Below are positions 43,535-52,124 of a DNA stretch of 64,000 bases, one piece after another. A model generated the notes under the pieces. That model searched no databases and was not told where the DNA came from. It saw nothing but the letters and a program-made list of their open reading frames with translations. Source of the DNA: Paenibacillus melissococcoides (GTDB lineage: Bacteria; Bacillota; Bacilli; Paenibacillales; Paenibacillaceae); assembly GCA_944800085.1 (NCBI GenBank), contig CALYLO010000009.1, positions 341,388 to 405,387 on the forward strand. The letters run 5' to 3'. Every line of letters begins with the position of its first letter. Within the stretch, counting starts at the first letter, position 1. Both the position numbers and the translations under genes were made by a program.

Positions 43535-43878
43535 AGGTCGATTTAAACCCAGTCATCTGGAATGAAATCATGGATATCTGTATTGACATTGAGAAAGGCC
43601 AAATAGACCACATTGACGGGACTGCCAAGATTCAAGAGGCCGTTGAGGGATATTTGAAAGAGGTCACCACAGATGTACCGCCCTCTCAAGTCCTGACACT
43701 TGGTATATTCCAACTATTCATAGGTGAACATCCTGCAGCATTAGGTGATTCCATTACTGATCTAATCCGATTCTATGCCACCACAAAAAGCAAGGCAGCA
43801 TACAAAATTGTTAATCGTTTGACTGGCGAAACCCTATTAACGAACGCTTGGCGATATCAAATTAAGAAAGGAGAATGA
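43531..43878 (+). CDS. Phage protein of unknown function, 115 aa
   Basis: Acidic soluble protein (VDLNPVIWNEIMDICIDIEK, AKIQEAVEGYLKEVTTDVPP), no domain recognised. Translationally coupled (ATGA) to the antirepressor. Confidence 0.75.
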   Translation: MKVDLNPVIWNEIMDICIDIEKGQIDHIDGTAKIQEAVEGYLKEVTTDVPPSQVLTLGIFQLFIGEHPAALGDSITDLIRFYATTKSKAAYKIVNRLTGETLLTNAWRYQIKKGE

Positions 43879-43882
43879 ACAA

Positions 43883-44095
43883 TTGAAAGCCAAAATTATC
43901 GTTTTGGTGAGTGGCGATGTATACGAGGGTGTTGAAATAAAGGAAGTTAGAAAAGGTGTCCTGCCGAAGGAGATGGATTCTATGGTTGAACTTTCATTCG
44001 GCAAGACAAGAATTTACATCAATGCTGCCATGATCGTCTCTTTAGAGCCTGATGTACAGTGTACAGGTAAAGGCCTTGTAGTTACTTCTTTTTAG
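43883..44095 (+). CDS. Phage protein of unknown function, 70 aa
   Basis: TTG start with AAAGGAG upstream. Beta-rich small protein (KAKIIVLVSGDVYEGVEIKE, IYINAAMIVSLEPDVQ). Its end overlaps the convergent small basic gene by 14 bases. Confidence 0.7.
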   Translation: MKAKIIVLVSGDVYEGVEIKEVRKGVLPKEMDSMVELSFGKTRIYINAAMIVSLEPDVQCTGKGLVVTSF

Positions 44096-44210
44096 TCTGA
44101 GATAGAGCACTCCCCGCGACTTTCTTTGAAGCTGCGCTATATCTATTGTCGCGTAAGATTTTGGAGGCAGTAGAAGCTACTTTTTTCGATGTTTGCTTCT
44201 TGTTAGGCAT
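44082..44210 (-). CDS. Small basic phage protein, antisense in the early operon
   Basis: 42 aa; ATG with GGGAGGTGA 5 bases upstream. Lysine/serine/alanine-rich (MPNKKQTSKKVASTASKILR, SAASKKVAGSALSQTKKK). Short proteins of this type are frequent in Firmicute phages and look like nucleic-acid-binding peptides; function unproven. It is the only leftward gene inside the rightward early operon. Confidence 0.75.
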   Translation of the reverse strand: MPNKKQTSKKVASTASKILRDNRYSAASKKVAGSALSQTKKK

Positions 44211-44301
44211 AGTATCACCTCCCTTCAATGGTGTCTGGACAACTCTATTGTAATGGGAGATGAAGGAAGGTTACAGCCAAAATAAGGAAAGGGGTTCGAA
44301 C

Positions 44302-44409
44302 ATGTTCAAGGGTGGAAAGCGTGAAGGAAACAAATTGTATGTCAAGCGCGGGGATAAATGGATCGAAATCCTGGAGGCCGCAAGGCTAATGGAGGGTGAT
44401 GACAAGTGA
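44302..44409 (+). CDS. Small phage protein, 35 aa
   Basis: MFKGGKREGNKLYVKRGDKW with AAGGGG 8 bases upstream and a coupled GTGA junction to the next frame. Unknown function. Confidence 0.5.
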   Translation: MFKGGKREGNKLYVKRGDKWIEILEAARLMEGDDK

Positions 44410-44552
44410 AAACAGATGAGAGCCAATGGATCGCAACGGCGTGTGATGCGGACCGGAATACGTGCCAGCTTACGCGGTATCTCGTCTTCGGAACTGTAGG
44501 CGGGGCGCAAACTTGGTACGAAGCATTACGAGAGGAGGTAGAGGAGGCATGA
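44406..44552 (+). CDS. Small phage protein, 48 aa
   Basis: GTG start (GGAGGGTGATGACAA upstream), MKTDESQWIATACDADRNTC to the stop that overlaps the next ATG. Unknown function. Confidence 0.6.
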   Translation: MKTDESQWIATACDADRNTCQLTRYLVFGTVGGAQTWYEALREEVEEA

Positions 44553-44713
44553 CGCAGCAACTGGAAGCGCGGATTGAACAAGCAATCGAGGAATACATGC
44601 CGCTCTACGATCGGTATTTAGACGAGCCTGACGAAGCGGCTAGGGCGGAGATGAAGGCTCAAATGGTGGCGATTGGGCGGAAATATGGGTTCGATGGTGG
44701 GTTAGCATCATGA
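44549..44713 (+). CDS. Small acidic phage protein, 54 aa
   Basis: Starts MTQQLEARIEQAIEEYMPLY with AGGAGG upstream; ATGA-coupled on both sides. Helical; unknown function. Confidence 0.65.
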   Translation: MTQQLEARIEQAIEEYMPLYDRYLDEPDEAARAEMKAQMVAIGRKYGFDGGLAS

Positions 44714-44907
44714 GGCCTACATGCGGATGCGGGCGGCCGGCTGAATATCTGGTGTACAAGCACCGGGAACCGCATTGCTTGGATTGTTTGCTTGAAGCAA
44801 TCGATTGTTCAGGCAAGGAAGTAAGCGTGTTTAAACCAGTGGATTGGGGGCTCAAGTATGGAGCAACTACGGGAAGCAATCGGGAAGTTGGAGAAATTGC
44901 AGGATAG
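44710..44907 (+). CDS. Small zinc-finger-like phage protein
   Basis: 65 aa, MRPTCGCGRPAEYLVYKHRE then HCLDCLL: a CxC...CxxC cluster suggesting a zinc site near the N-terminus. Coupled to the gene before; overlaps the next by 50 bases. Confidence 0.65.
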   Translation: MRPTCGCGRPAEYLVYKHREPHCLDCLLEAIDCSGKEVSVFKPVDWGLKYGATTGSNREVGEIAG

Positions 44908-45052
44908 TACCAACGGAGTTGCAGTATGGTCCGCCTTAGACGAATTGTCTTGGTTTATGAATCATGAGTTGTCAGACGTGATCACACTGCTGCAGGAAGT
45001 TGAAAGCGAAATGGCCGCGGTGGGGGCCGCGAACCATTCCAGTCATCAATAA
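44858..45052 (+). CDS. Phage protein of unknown function, 64 aa
   Basis: Helical text (MEQLREAIGKLEKLQDSTNG, ELSDVITLLQEVESEMAAVG). GGGG-containing site upstream. The long overlap with the previous frame lowers confidence a little. Confidence 0.6.
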   Translation: MEQLREAIGKLEKLQDSTNGVAVWSALDELSWFMNHELSDVITLLQEVESEMAAVGAANHSSHQ

Positions 45053-45097
45053 AAACAGTTACGTGCATTATATCACAAATTTGGGAGGGTGCAACAT

Positions 45098-46006
45098 ATG
45101 AGTTTCGATGATAATCAGCAAATGGACTATTCCAATTATATGATGCCGACCGAGGCGCCGCCGCTGCCGTCAGTAACGGCTCAGTTGGCGACCACACGAC
45201 AGACTGAGGAGGTTAAGGCCGCGATCTTCATGGCGAAGCAGTTCCCACGGGATCAACAGTTTGCTTATAACCGAATTATGACGGCATGCCAGCGCAAGAA
45301 GCTGGCCGAAGAGGCTGAATATGAGTTCCCACGCGGAGGCAGTAAGGTCAGTGGGCCATCAATCCGGCTCGCCGAGGTGTTAGCACAGAACTGGGGCAAC
45401 ATTGACTACGGCTTGATTGAGTTGGAGCAGCGCCCGGGAGAATCCAAGGTGATGGCCTACGCATGGGACATCGAGACGAACACTCGCCGGCAGATGACAT
45501 TTACAGCACGGCATGAGAGGAAGGCCAAAGGAAGTATCAATAAACTGGATGATCCTCGCGACATTTACGAATTGGTTGCTAACCTTGGGGCGCGACGGAT
45601 GCGGGCCTGTATCCTTGGCGTCATACCCGGAGACATTGTTGACGCCGCGTTAGAACAGTGCAAACAAACGCTTATTAATGGCTACAAGGAGCCGCTGCCG
45701 GATCGGATAAGGAAAGCCTTTCAGCAATTTCAGGAGAAGTATGGCGTTTCGAAGGAAATGCTTGAGGAATATATCGGCTGCGATCAAGAAGCATTCACCG
45801 AGAATGACTATCTACGTCTGGGCAACGTCTGGAAGGCTCTCAGAGACGGTATGGCGAAGCGAGAGGACTATTTCACTATCAAGCCAATTGCGCAGCCTAC
45901 AAAGGCCGAGGAAGAGTTCCTGAAGCAGCAGGAAGCGAAGGCAGATAAGAAGGTCAAGAAGGATAAGGCTGGAGGCGAAGCCGATGCTGCAGCTGAACAG
46001 CAGTAA
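45098..46006 (+). CDS. Phage recombination-module protein, possible single-strand annealing partner
   Basis: 302 aa from ATG 45098 (GGGAGG 8 bases upstream). Text such as FPRGGSKVSGPSIRLAEVLA, ETNTRRQMTFTARHERKAKG and NLGARRMRACILGVIPGDIV recurs in Firmicute phages directly before RecE/YqaJ-type exonucleases. That position is normally held by the single-strand annealing protein; I infer a role there but recognise no RecT, Bet or Erf signature. Acidic/lysine-rich tail. Confidence 0.7.
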   Translation: MSFDDNQQMDYSNYMMPTEAPPLPSVTAQLATTRQTEEVKAAIFMAKQFPRDQQFAYNRIMTACQRKKLAEEAEYEFPRGGSKVSGPSIRLAEVLAQNWGNIDYGLIELEQRPGESKVMAYAWDIETNTRRQMTFTARHERKAKGSINKLDDPRDIYELVANLGARRMRACILGVIPGDIVDAALEQCKQTLINGYKEPLPDRIRKAFQQFQEKYGVSKEMLEEYIGCDQEAFTENDYLRLGNVWKALRDGMAKREDYFTIKPIAQPTKAEEEFLKQQEAKADKKVKKDKAGGEADAAAEQQ

Positions 46007-46787
46007 CTATTATTCGGCAGAAGCGAATTGGGAGTATATGAGCAATAGTCAGTATAAGGACTTCCGGGCATGTGAAGCAATGGCAATGGCGAAGTTGGGA
46101 GGTTGGCAGGAGCCTCCTTCTGACGCCCTCCTATTAGGCTCATATGTGCATGCCTATTTCGAGGGGGCAGAGGCATTTGAGTCATTTAAGGTTGCTACTC
46201 CAGAACTGATATCTAGTAAGGGTCCGACTAAGGGGAAATTGAAATGTCAGTACCGGGACGCTGAGGCCATGATATCGGCACTTGAGAACGATCCTTTATG
46301 CATGTTCCTGCTTCAAGGTCAGAAGGAAGTAATTATGTCGGCAGAGTTCACTGGAACATGGTGGAAAATCAAAATGGACAACTATGCTCCCGACCGACTG
46401 CGCTTTAGCGACATCAAGACAGTACAAAACATCAGCAAGGAGACGTGGGACCCAGAGAACGGCTATGTATCATTTGTCGAGGCGCAGGGTTATGTGACGC
46501 AGATGGCTTTGTACGCAGAGATAGAGCGGCGAAAACTCGGGCGGGACGGCTGGATAGAACCGTACATCGTGGCCGTGTCTAAAGAGGACCCACCGGACAA
46601 GGCGGCGATCAGTATTAACGCCTATGATATACAGCGGGCGTTGGATGAGGTTGAAAGGTACATGCCGCGGATCCTAACGGTAAAGTCCGGCCAAGAAGAA
46701 CCAGAACGTTGTGAGCGCTGCAGGTATTGTCGGGGAACGAAGGTGTTGAACCGGATCATCCACTATTCGGAGTTGATTGCGAGATGA
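45984..46787 (+). CDS. RecE-like PD-(D/E)XK exonuclease (DUF3799)
   Basis: 267 aa; GGAGG 8 bases before ATG. Motifs: NSQYKDFRACEAMAMAKLGG, LLLGSYVHAYFEG, FTGTWWKIKMDNYAPDRLRF (the metal-binding D), DIKTVQNISKETWD (D-x-K) and a C-terminal CERCRYCRGT cysteine cluster like the iron-sulphur sites of related nucleases. It resects double-stranded ends for phage recombination with the preceding protein. Confidence 0.82.
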   Translation: MLQLNSSNYYSAEANWEYMSNSQYKDFRACEAMAMAKLGGWQEPPSDALLLGSYVHAYFEGAEAFESFKVATPELISSKGPTKGKLKCQYRDAEAMISALENDPLCMFLLQGQKEVIMSAEFTGTWWKIKMDNYAPDRLRFSDIKTVQNISKETWDPENGYVSFVEAQGYVTQMALYAEIERRKLGRDGWIEPYIVAVSKEDPPDKAAISINAYDIQRALDEVERYMPRILTVKSGQEEPERCERCRYCRGTKVLNRIIHYSELIAR

Positions 46788-47107
46788 CACTATCATTCAA
46801 TCCGGTGCCGAAGCCGGGGAAGAGCAAGCGCATGAAACTAACGCAGAAGCAGATGGGCGATATAAGCCCGTCTGTGGATGCGGAACTAAAGGAACGGAGC
46901 AAGGGCATATGTGAAATTTGTGAGAAGGCATGGGCAACAGAGAGGGCGCACCTGACCGGACGGAAACAGCTTGATTGGAAAACCAAGGTTACGGATCTGC
47001 TGCATCTTTGCACAGACTGTCACCGGTGGCTGGACGGCACACAAGAAGGCATACGGTTCAGACGATTGGTAGCGCACATAATCAATACGGTATTAGGGAG
47101 AAGGTGA
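46784..47107 (+). CDS. HNH-like zinc-finger phage protein
   Basis: 107 aa, ATGA-coupled. CEICEKAWATERAHLTGRKQ and LLHLCTDCHRWLDG give a Cys4 HNH-type finger, similar to NinG/Rap-like or restriction-type HNH proteins without an obvious full catalytic set. Possible recombination nuclease or zinc-binding helper. Confidence 0.65.
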   Translation: MTLSFNPVPKPGKSKRMKLTQKQMGDISPSVDAELKERSKGICEICEKAWATERAHLTGRKQLDWKTKVTDLLHLCTDCHRWLDGTQEGIRFRRLVAHIINTVLGRR

Positions 47108-47112
47108 AATAC

Positions 47113-47328
47113 ATGCGGGGTCAGATTAGTCCTAAACGACAAGCAATTTTTGAGTTTATTAAAGAACATGTACTTGCAAAAGGGTATCCACCAACAGTGC
47201 GAGAGATTGGGCAAAAGGTGGGACTTGCATCCACAAGCACAGTGCAACGTCATATTGATGCCTTAGAAGCACAAGGGAAGATCAGACGCAAGCCAAACAG
47301 TCCTCGAACAATAGAAATTATTTTATAA
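47113..47328 (+). CDS. LexA-type DNA-binding domain protein without peptidase
   Basis: 71 aa. MRGQISPKRQAIFEFIKEHV, YPPTVREIGQKVGLASTSTV, HIDALEAQGKIRRKPNSPRT are the full LexA winged helix, but the S24 peptidase half is missing. It could bind host LexA boxes without being cleavable, damping the SOS response. GTG 47104 is an alternative start. Confidence 0.88.
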   Translation: MRGQISPKRQAIFEFIKEHVLAKGYPPTVREIGQKVGLASTSTVQRHIDALEAQGKIRRKPNSPRTIEIIL

Positions 47329-47341
47329 GCAGGTGGGTGGT

Positions 47342-48280
47342 ATGCAAGGCTGGATAAAACTTCATAGAAAGATCCGATACAATGCCATTTTTAACAATCA
47401 TCAATTGTATCGGCTATGGACAATCTGCTTGCTTACGGCAACCCATAAACGGCGCGAGCAGATTGTCGGGAATCAGACAGTTTTGCTCGAGCCAGGACAA
47501 TTTGTAACCGGTAGATTTGAGCTTCATTCGGAGTATAACAGCGGTCTAAAGAAGAAGGATCAAGTTTCAGAATATACCGTTTGGAGATGGCTGATGTCGC
47601 TCGAAAAAGGCGGATTTTTGAGCATCAAAACGAGCAACAAATTTAGCGTCGTAACCATTGATAACTGGGCACTTTATCAAGGTTCAGACAACGATGATGA
47701 GCAACAAAACGAGCAGCAAGTGAGCAACAAACGAGCAACAAATGAGCAACAAATGAGCACAAACAAGAATGTAAAGAATAAAGAGAATGAAAAGAATGAT
47801 GAGAAAGATAGTTGTTGTTCGGATGATATCGAATCAATCTTTGGACTGAATGAAAAACAGGATCCCGTTCCTGATACTTCAGATACGGACTCTGAACCAA
47901 TGATTTCAGTTCACGAATATCGACAGAAGGTTGCTTATAAGTATCTTAGTCGCAGAGGCAAAGGCTTCTACCTTACGAAGATAGACGAGGATGAGGTAGA
48001 TAGTTACATTGTCGAACGCATACCGTTACGAGTAGTGCTGCAAGGCATAGATTATTCCTTTGACAACTTCAAGCCAAAGCACAACCGCGATGAGATTAAA
48101 AGCTTGAAATACTGTTCCCCAGTCATATTTTCTCTTTACGCCCAGCAAGGTACCGTTCCCGCTGCAGAGGCGTCGGGTGCCGTCCCGGAGGTGGATGCCG
48201 TTCCGCCCGGAGAGAAAGGCAAGGAGAACGTAATAGATTTGCTTGAGCAACTCAAGAAAATGCGAGGTGATACCGGTTGA
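47342..48280 (+). CDS. Phage replication initiator / replisome organiser
   Basis: 312 aa. N-terminal winged helix typical of phage initiation proteins (MQGWIKLHRKIRYNAIFNNH, EYTVWRWLMSLEKGGFLSIK, VVTIDNWALYQG), then a disordered Q/N/K-rich linker (47690-47800; a possible internal origin of the usual kind) and a helical C-terminus. Followed by its helicase loader in overlapping coupling. Confidence 0.85.
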   Translation: MQGWIKLHRKIRYNAIFNNHQLYRLWTICLLTATHKRREQIVGNQTVLLEPGQFVTGRFELHSEYNSGLKKKDQVSEYTVWRWLMSLEKGGFLSIKTSNKFSVVTIDNWALYQGSDNDDEQQNEQQVSNKRATNEQQMSTNKNVKNKENEKNDEKDSCCSDDIESIFGLNEKQDPVPDTSDTDSEPMISVHEYRQKVAYKYLSRRGKGFYLTKIDEDEVDSYIVERIPLRVVLQGIDYSFDNFKPKHNRDEIKSLKYCSPVIFSLYAQQGTVPAAEASGAVPEVDAVPPGEKGKENVIDLLEQLKKMRGDTG

Positions 48281-49227
48281 AAGATATGGGCGCGGTCTTA
48301 GGTGAAGCTAAGGTAATCCCGCCGAATTACAAAGAACGTCTGGCGCGTATGGAAGCAGAACTTGAGCATCACCCGGATATAGTTGCGCTCAAGGAAAAGT
48401 TTCCTGATTGCGACCTAAAGAAGAGCAAGAAAAGCGAGCTATATAACTATACCCGTAATTGTGATAATTGCCGGGCTTGTACGGGGCTGGATACCTGCCA
48501 AAACGAGTTTCCTGGGCATAGGTTGGTGCCAGATTCGGATCCGCCGTACCTGGAACTGCTCAACTTCCGGCTGCTGCCGTGCCATTTACAACAGGCTTTA
48601 AACAAGCAGCAGAAAATAAAACACATGATTAAAAGCCATCATATGCCAGCATCAATAACAGAATCATCGTTTGAACAATTGGACGTCGATCCGCAGCGGC
48701 AGGCAGCCATAACAGAATGTATGAAATACTGCTTGGATTTTAAAGAGGGTGAAACGGTCAAAGGCCTGTATCTTTACGGGGGCATGGGGATCGGGAAAAC
48801 GAAAATCATTGGAGCAGTCGCCCATGAGTTGGCTAACCGTAGTGTAGCGGTCGCAATGGTGTATGTCCCGGATTTTCTGGAAGAAGTGAAAGGTGCTATA
48901 TCGACCAATACAGTCAGCGAGAAGTTGGATGCAATACGAGATGTGGATGTACTGATACTGGACGACATTGGGGCCGAGCCGTTGACGACTTGGACAAGGG
49001 ATGAAGTGTTAGGGCCAGTACTGCAGCGGCGTATGGAGCAAAAGCCTACGCTATATACTTCGAACCTCACAATGACCGAGCTGGAAAGGCACCTTAGCAA
49101 CGTGAAGGACTTCGACAAGATGGAACCGCAGCAGCACAAGAAGAAGGCGGCACGGATTATGGAACGGATCGAACCGTGGGTAAAGTTGATTCATGTAAAC
49201 GGACGGAATAGGAGGAGAAATCCATGA
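48277..49227 (+). CDS. DnaC/DnaI-type helicase loader
   Basis: 316 aa from TTG overlapping the previous stop. A cysteine cluster (CDNCRACTGLDTC) around residue 63 resembles the DnaI zinc region. The AAA+ core has Walker A LYGGMGIGKTK and Walker B VDVLILDDIGAEPL, sensor 1 TLYTSNLTMTEL and the C-terminal arginine motif RIMERIEPW. It loads the replicative helicase at the phage origin. Confidence 0.92.
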   Translation: MKDMGAVLGEAKVIPPNYKERLARMEAELEHHPDIVALKEKFPDCDLKKSKKSELYNYTRNCDNCRACTGLDTCQNEFPGHRLVPDSDPPYLELLNFRLLPCHLQQALNKQQKIKHMIKSHHMPASITESSFEQLDVDPQRQAAITECMKYCLDFKEGETVKGLYLYGGMGIGKTKIIGAVAHELANRSVAVAMVYVPDFLEEVKGAISTNTVSEKLDAIRDVDVLILDDIGAEPLTTWTRDEVLGPVLQRRMEQKPTLYTSNLTMTELERHLSNVKDFDKMEPQQHKKKAARIMERIEPWVKLIHVNGRNRRRNP

Positions 49228-49328
49228 AAACTTGCACTATTTGCGGCGGTAGTAAGGTGGTTATCAAGCGCATAGGGGCAATGACGCAGTTCGGACCGTG
49301 CCCCAATTGCAAAGAGGGTTCGAGATGA
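49224..49328 (+). CDS. 34-aa zinc-ribbon protein
   Basis: MKTCTICGGSKVVIKRIGAM then CPNCKEG: a paired CxxC ribbon. GGAGGAG site; coupled by ATGA to both neighbours. Confidence 0.75.
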   Translation: MKTCTICGGSKVVIKRIGAMTQFGPCPNCKEGSR

Positions 49329-49528
49329 TAGACGGATTCGCGTACAAGTCAGGAAAGAAGCCTGTGCCTCGCAGAGATCCCGAGAGGGACGACAGAGACC
49401 GGAAGGCGAGTGACGTTGTAGAGCGGCAAATGACGCCAGAGGAACGGGAGCGGATGGAAAAGATCGGCCCATACCGGGATCGCGATGGTCAGAAGCGCCG
49501 GCCCAGCCCGTATCCGGGAAGGTGGTAG
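49325..49528 (+). CDS. Small charged phage protein, 67 aa
   Basis: Arg/Asp-rich (KPVPRRDPERDDRDRKASDV, RQMTPEERERMEKIGPYRDR), probably disordered. ATGA-coupled. Unknown function. Confidence 0.65.
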   Translation: MIDGFAYKSGKKPVPRRDPERDDRDRKASDVVERQMTPEERERMEKIGPYRDRDGQKRRPSPYPGRW

Positions 49529-49530
49529 AG

Positions 49531-49758
49531 ATGGCATATATCGCATGTGACGACATGGATTTTATGTGGGAACAAAGGGATCTTGAAGTATTCCGGCAGA
49601 TGTGGAAAGAAGGCTTTTGTGTAACGGATATTGCCCGTGCGTTCGCCCGGGATGCAGACGAAATAGGGCTATTGGTAATGGACCAGAAACGGAAAGGACA
49701 TATCAGAAACCGCCCAGGAGGAGCATTAGGGAGGAGGATGCCAGATGGAATACGGTAA
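49531..49758 (+). CDS. Small phage protein, 75 aa
   Basis: MAYIACDDMDFMWEQRDLEV; the middle (EGFCVTDIARAFARDADEIG) resembles a resolvase-like helix-turn-helix. AGGTGG upstream. Confidence 0.65.
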   Translation: MAYIACDDMDFMWEQRDLEVFRQMWKEGFCVTDIARAFARDADEIGLLVMDQKRKGHIRNRPGGALGRRMPDGIR

Positions 49759-50320
49759 CCGCGGTATGGCGTTTGAAGAGTTAATTGAATATTCTAATCG
49801 GTTGTATGAGAGTCAGGGGCTTGCTGTAATCAACAAGCGGCCGACTCCGGTCAAGGTAACCCGCAGCCAGGGGAGCCGGGTAATATCAGGGTTTTTCGAA
49901 AAGCAATCAACGGTTGACTTTGACGGCGTATATCGAGGGCGGGCGATAGTGTTCGAGGCGAAATCTACCAAAAATCCTACTAGATTTGACTTGTGCAAGC
50001 TTCCCGATCATCAATACGAACATTTGGAAAAGTGTCATAAGAATGGGGCCGTAGCCTTTGTACTTGTCAGTTTTGAAAAACAGAAGAAAGAATATCTACT
50101 CCCATACACGGCGCTACGGCCATACTGGACGGAATACAAGAAGCCTGTCGGCAAGCGTAGCATGAGTATTTTGGATTTCGACGTCCATGCGTATGAGGTG
50201 GATGCAGGGCGGGTGCCGCTGGATTACCTTGCAGTTGTGGATCAAGTGTGGGAAACATCAATACAGCGTGAGGCGAACGGAACGACCTATTCTAGCGATT
50301 ATAAAATTAATCTAGTGTAA
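49745..50320 (+). CDS. recU: RecU-family Holliday junction resolvase
   Basis: 191 aa. RecU features: YGNRGMAFEELIEYSNRLYE, VDFDGVYRGRAIVFEAKSTK (catalytic D, E-x-K), FDLCKLPDHQYEHLEKCHKN, AVAFVLVSFEKQKKEYLLP. It cuts four-way junctions in replicating or recombining phage DNA, in step with the RecE-like module. Confidence 0.93.
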   Translation: MEYGNRGMAFEELIEYSNRLYESQGLAVINKRPTPVKVTRSQGSRVISGFFEKQSTVDFDGVYRGRAIVFEAKSTKNPTRFDLCKLPDHQYEHLEKCHKNGAVAFVLVSFEKQKKEYLLPYTALRPYWTEYKKPVGKRSMSILDFDVHAYEVDAGRVPLDYLAVVDQVWETSIQREANGTTYSSDYKINLV

Positions 50321-50419
50321 ATCATCATCCAGACATCAAAGAGGCTCTACGAGGCCGTAGAGCGCGCATACGCACATGCATCGAATCGAACATATATTCG
50401 TGAAAAGGTGGGGTATTGA

Positions 50420-51043
50420 ATGAGTCGGATAAAAGTAAATGTTCAAAACGGAGCAGCCAGCGGACAGATTGAAATGGAGGACGCGAGCCATGAGCACAAG
50501 TCGGCCCTGATTCGCGGGTTCATGCGAATATTCAGCAGCCTAGTGCCAGGGCGAGCGGCCGGGGGAGCGGAGCCAACAACATCAAAGGCGAAGGCAGTCC
50601 GGCGGGAACCTGATGTTCTGCTGCAAAAGGCAGAGGCGAAGCCGAGGACAGCGCCGGTTCTAAGGAGCGAACCACAAGAGCCGGCCGGGGATTCGATAGA
50701 AGTCAGCAAGCCGCCTCTGCTTCATTCGGAACGCACGCTTAGTGTTTCGATTGGGGAAGCTGTAGCGGCTCCAGCAGACGAGCCAGAATGGTGGAAGACC
50801 GGGATCAAGTATAAGAACGGGGTGCCGCACTACCGCTGCCGGTACTGGTGTAAAAATCCGAATTGCCGGGATAAGGGAAGTGATTATATCCGTGGGGGCG
50901 AGATAGAGATCCGCTGTCGCAAGTGCGGTCAAAAATTGGCTGTACGGCTTGCTACGGGCGAATATCAGGATATTAAGACGCTGCTCCCGGAGCGGGATCA
51001 ATGGGGGAACTTCTATATTGCTGATCGCCTAGTGAATGGATAA
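50420..51043 (+). CDS. Phage zinc-ribbon protein, 207 aa
   Basis: Low-complexity Ala/Glu/Pro N-terminal half, then a C-terminal domain GVPHYRCRYWCKNPNCRDKG and EIRCRKCGQKLAVRLATGEY carrying several CxxC motifs. Preceded by a hairpin CTCTACG-AGGC-CGTAGAG (50343-50360). Function unknown. Confidence 0.75.
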   Translation: MSRIKVNVQNGAASGQIEMEDASHEHKSALIRGFMRIFSSLVPGRAAGGAEPTTSKAKAVRREPDVLLQKAEAKPRTAPVLRSEPQEPAGDSIEVSKPPLLHSERTLSVSIGEAVAAPADEPEWWKTGIKYKNGVPHYRCRYWCKNPNCRDKGSDYIRGGEIEIRCRKCGQKLAVRLATGEYQDIKTLLPERDQWGNFYIADRLVNG

Positions 51044-51161
51044 ATTACTCACCACAATTTTGTGGGCAGTGGCGGGGAGGGTTATATTTCGCCCTCCTTG
51101 TCAAAAACGACGTGAATTATTCCTGAAATATTCTTGAGTCAAAAGGACGGAGGGAAAGCCA

Positions 51162-51665
51162 ATGGCTAGGGTAGTAGTACCGAAGCAATATAAATGCACA
51201 CACTGCGGATTTATCAGCAATAAAACCAAGTCGATCAAATTACCAGGGATCACATTTGCAGTTTGTTTTAAGTGTCGGGGCCGATTGACAGAAAACCCAG
51301 AGTGGCGGGAGTGGTACCGTGAGTATCACGAACGCGAACGGATAAAGAGGCAACAAGCCGTTGAACCAAAAGAGTGCGAAGGATGCGGAGAGAAGCGGCC
51401 GGCAGAAGAAATGAAATCCTTAGAAGGTTTGGACCTGTGCGATCATTGTCAAAAGATGGAGCAGAAAAGTAAACAGTTCGCCTCGTTGGAGGAAGAAGAA
51501 GGCCGCATAACTGATGAAATCATGGAACTTGAATCGGACTTGAATTGGGCACAAGAACGAGTGGATGAGATAAAGGCCAGAATCACGGAGGCCCGAAAGA
51601 GATACGATGAGAACGAGCTTAGAATGACGAATTTTGATTGGGCTATTGAGGGGAAGGGTGAATAA
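51162..51665 (+). CDS. Phage protein with two zinc ribbons and a coiled coil
   Basis: 167 aa. Ribbon 1 YKCTHCGFISNKTKS...CFKCRG, ribbon 2 CEGCGEKRPAEEMKS...CDHCQ, then a coiled coil (ITDEIMELESDLNWAQERVD). The AGGACGGAGGG site upstream follows a hairpin GGAGGG/CCCTCC (51076-51096) and a copy of the phage operator motif. Confidence 0.75.
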   Translation: MARVVVPKQYKCTHCGFISNKTKSIKLPGITFAVCFKCRGRLTENPEWREWYREYHERERIKRQQAVEPKECEGCGEKRPAEEMKSLEGLDLCDHCQKMEQKSKQFASLEEEEGRITDEIMELESDLNWAQERVDEIKARITEARKRYDENELRMTNFDWAIEGKGE

Positions 51666-51666
51666 G

Positions 51667-51987
51667 ATGGGCGCAACAGGAGAGTTAAATTTAGTGCGGA
51701 TGAGCGGTGAAATGCGGTTTTCCTCGATGACGGATAAGGTCGCACTTGATGATTTGCAATACTCTGCTTTGAAGATGTCCGCTTGGCTACAAATGCTGAA
51801 CAACGGCATGAAACCAGTCTCGTGGGCGAAACCCAACCGCAGAGGCACCCGCGTTAAATGGGAGTCAATCAATAGTCGTGAAGAAGAAAATTGGTCATTT
51901 GATGAATTGGAAGGCTTCGTGAATGCGATTAAAAAGCGATTCGGGGCCGACATAGAGTTGATACGGGAGGAAGTGAAACGGACATGA
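51667..51987 (+). CDS. Phage protein of unknown function, 106 aa
   Basis: MGATGELNLVRMSGEMRFSS; no recognised domain; text LQYSALKMSAWLQMLNNGMK suggests a helical core. AAGGGTG upstream; ATGA-coupled downstream. Confidence 0.7.
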   Translation: MGATGELNLVRMSGEMRFSSMTDKVALDDLQYSALKMSAWLQMLNNGMKPVSWAKPNRRGTRVKWESINSREEENWSFDELEGFVNAIKKRFGADIELIREEVKRT

Positions 51988-52124
51988 AAGTAGAGTTTGA
52001 TTTTAATCTTCTCCGTTGGATCATCGGATACTGGATGCTTGGGTTCGGCGCAAGACGACAACATGCATTTTATATTGGCCCGTTCGCTTTATGCCTTACC
52101 GCAGGAGGTACAGGGGATGAGTAA
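51984..52124 (+). CDS. Small hydrophobic phage protein, 46 aa
   Basis: MKVEFDFNLLRWIIGYWMLG; one hydrophobic stretch. ATGA-coupled to the gene before and overlapping the next start by 8 bases. Confidence 0.55.
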   Translation: MKVEFDFNLLRWIIGYWMLGFGARRQHAFYIGPFALCLTAGGTGDE

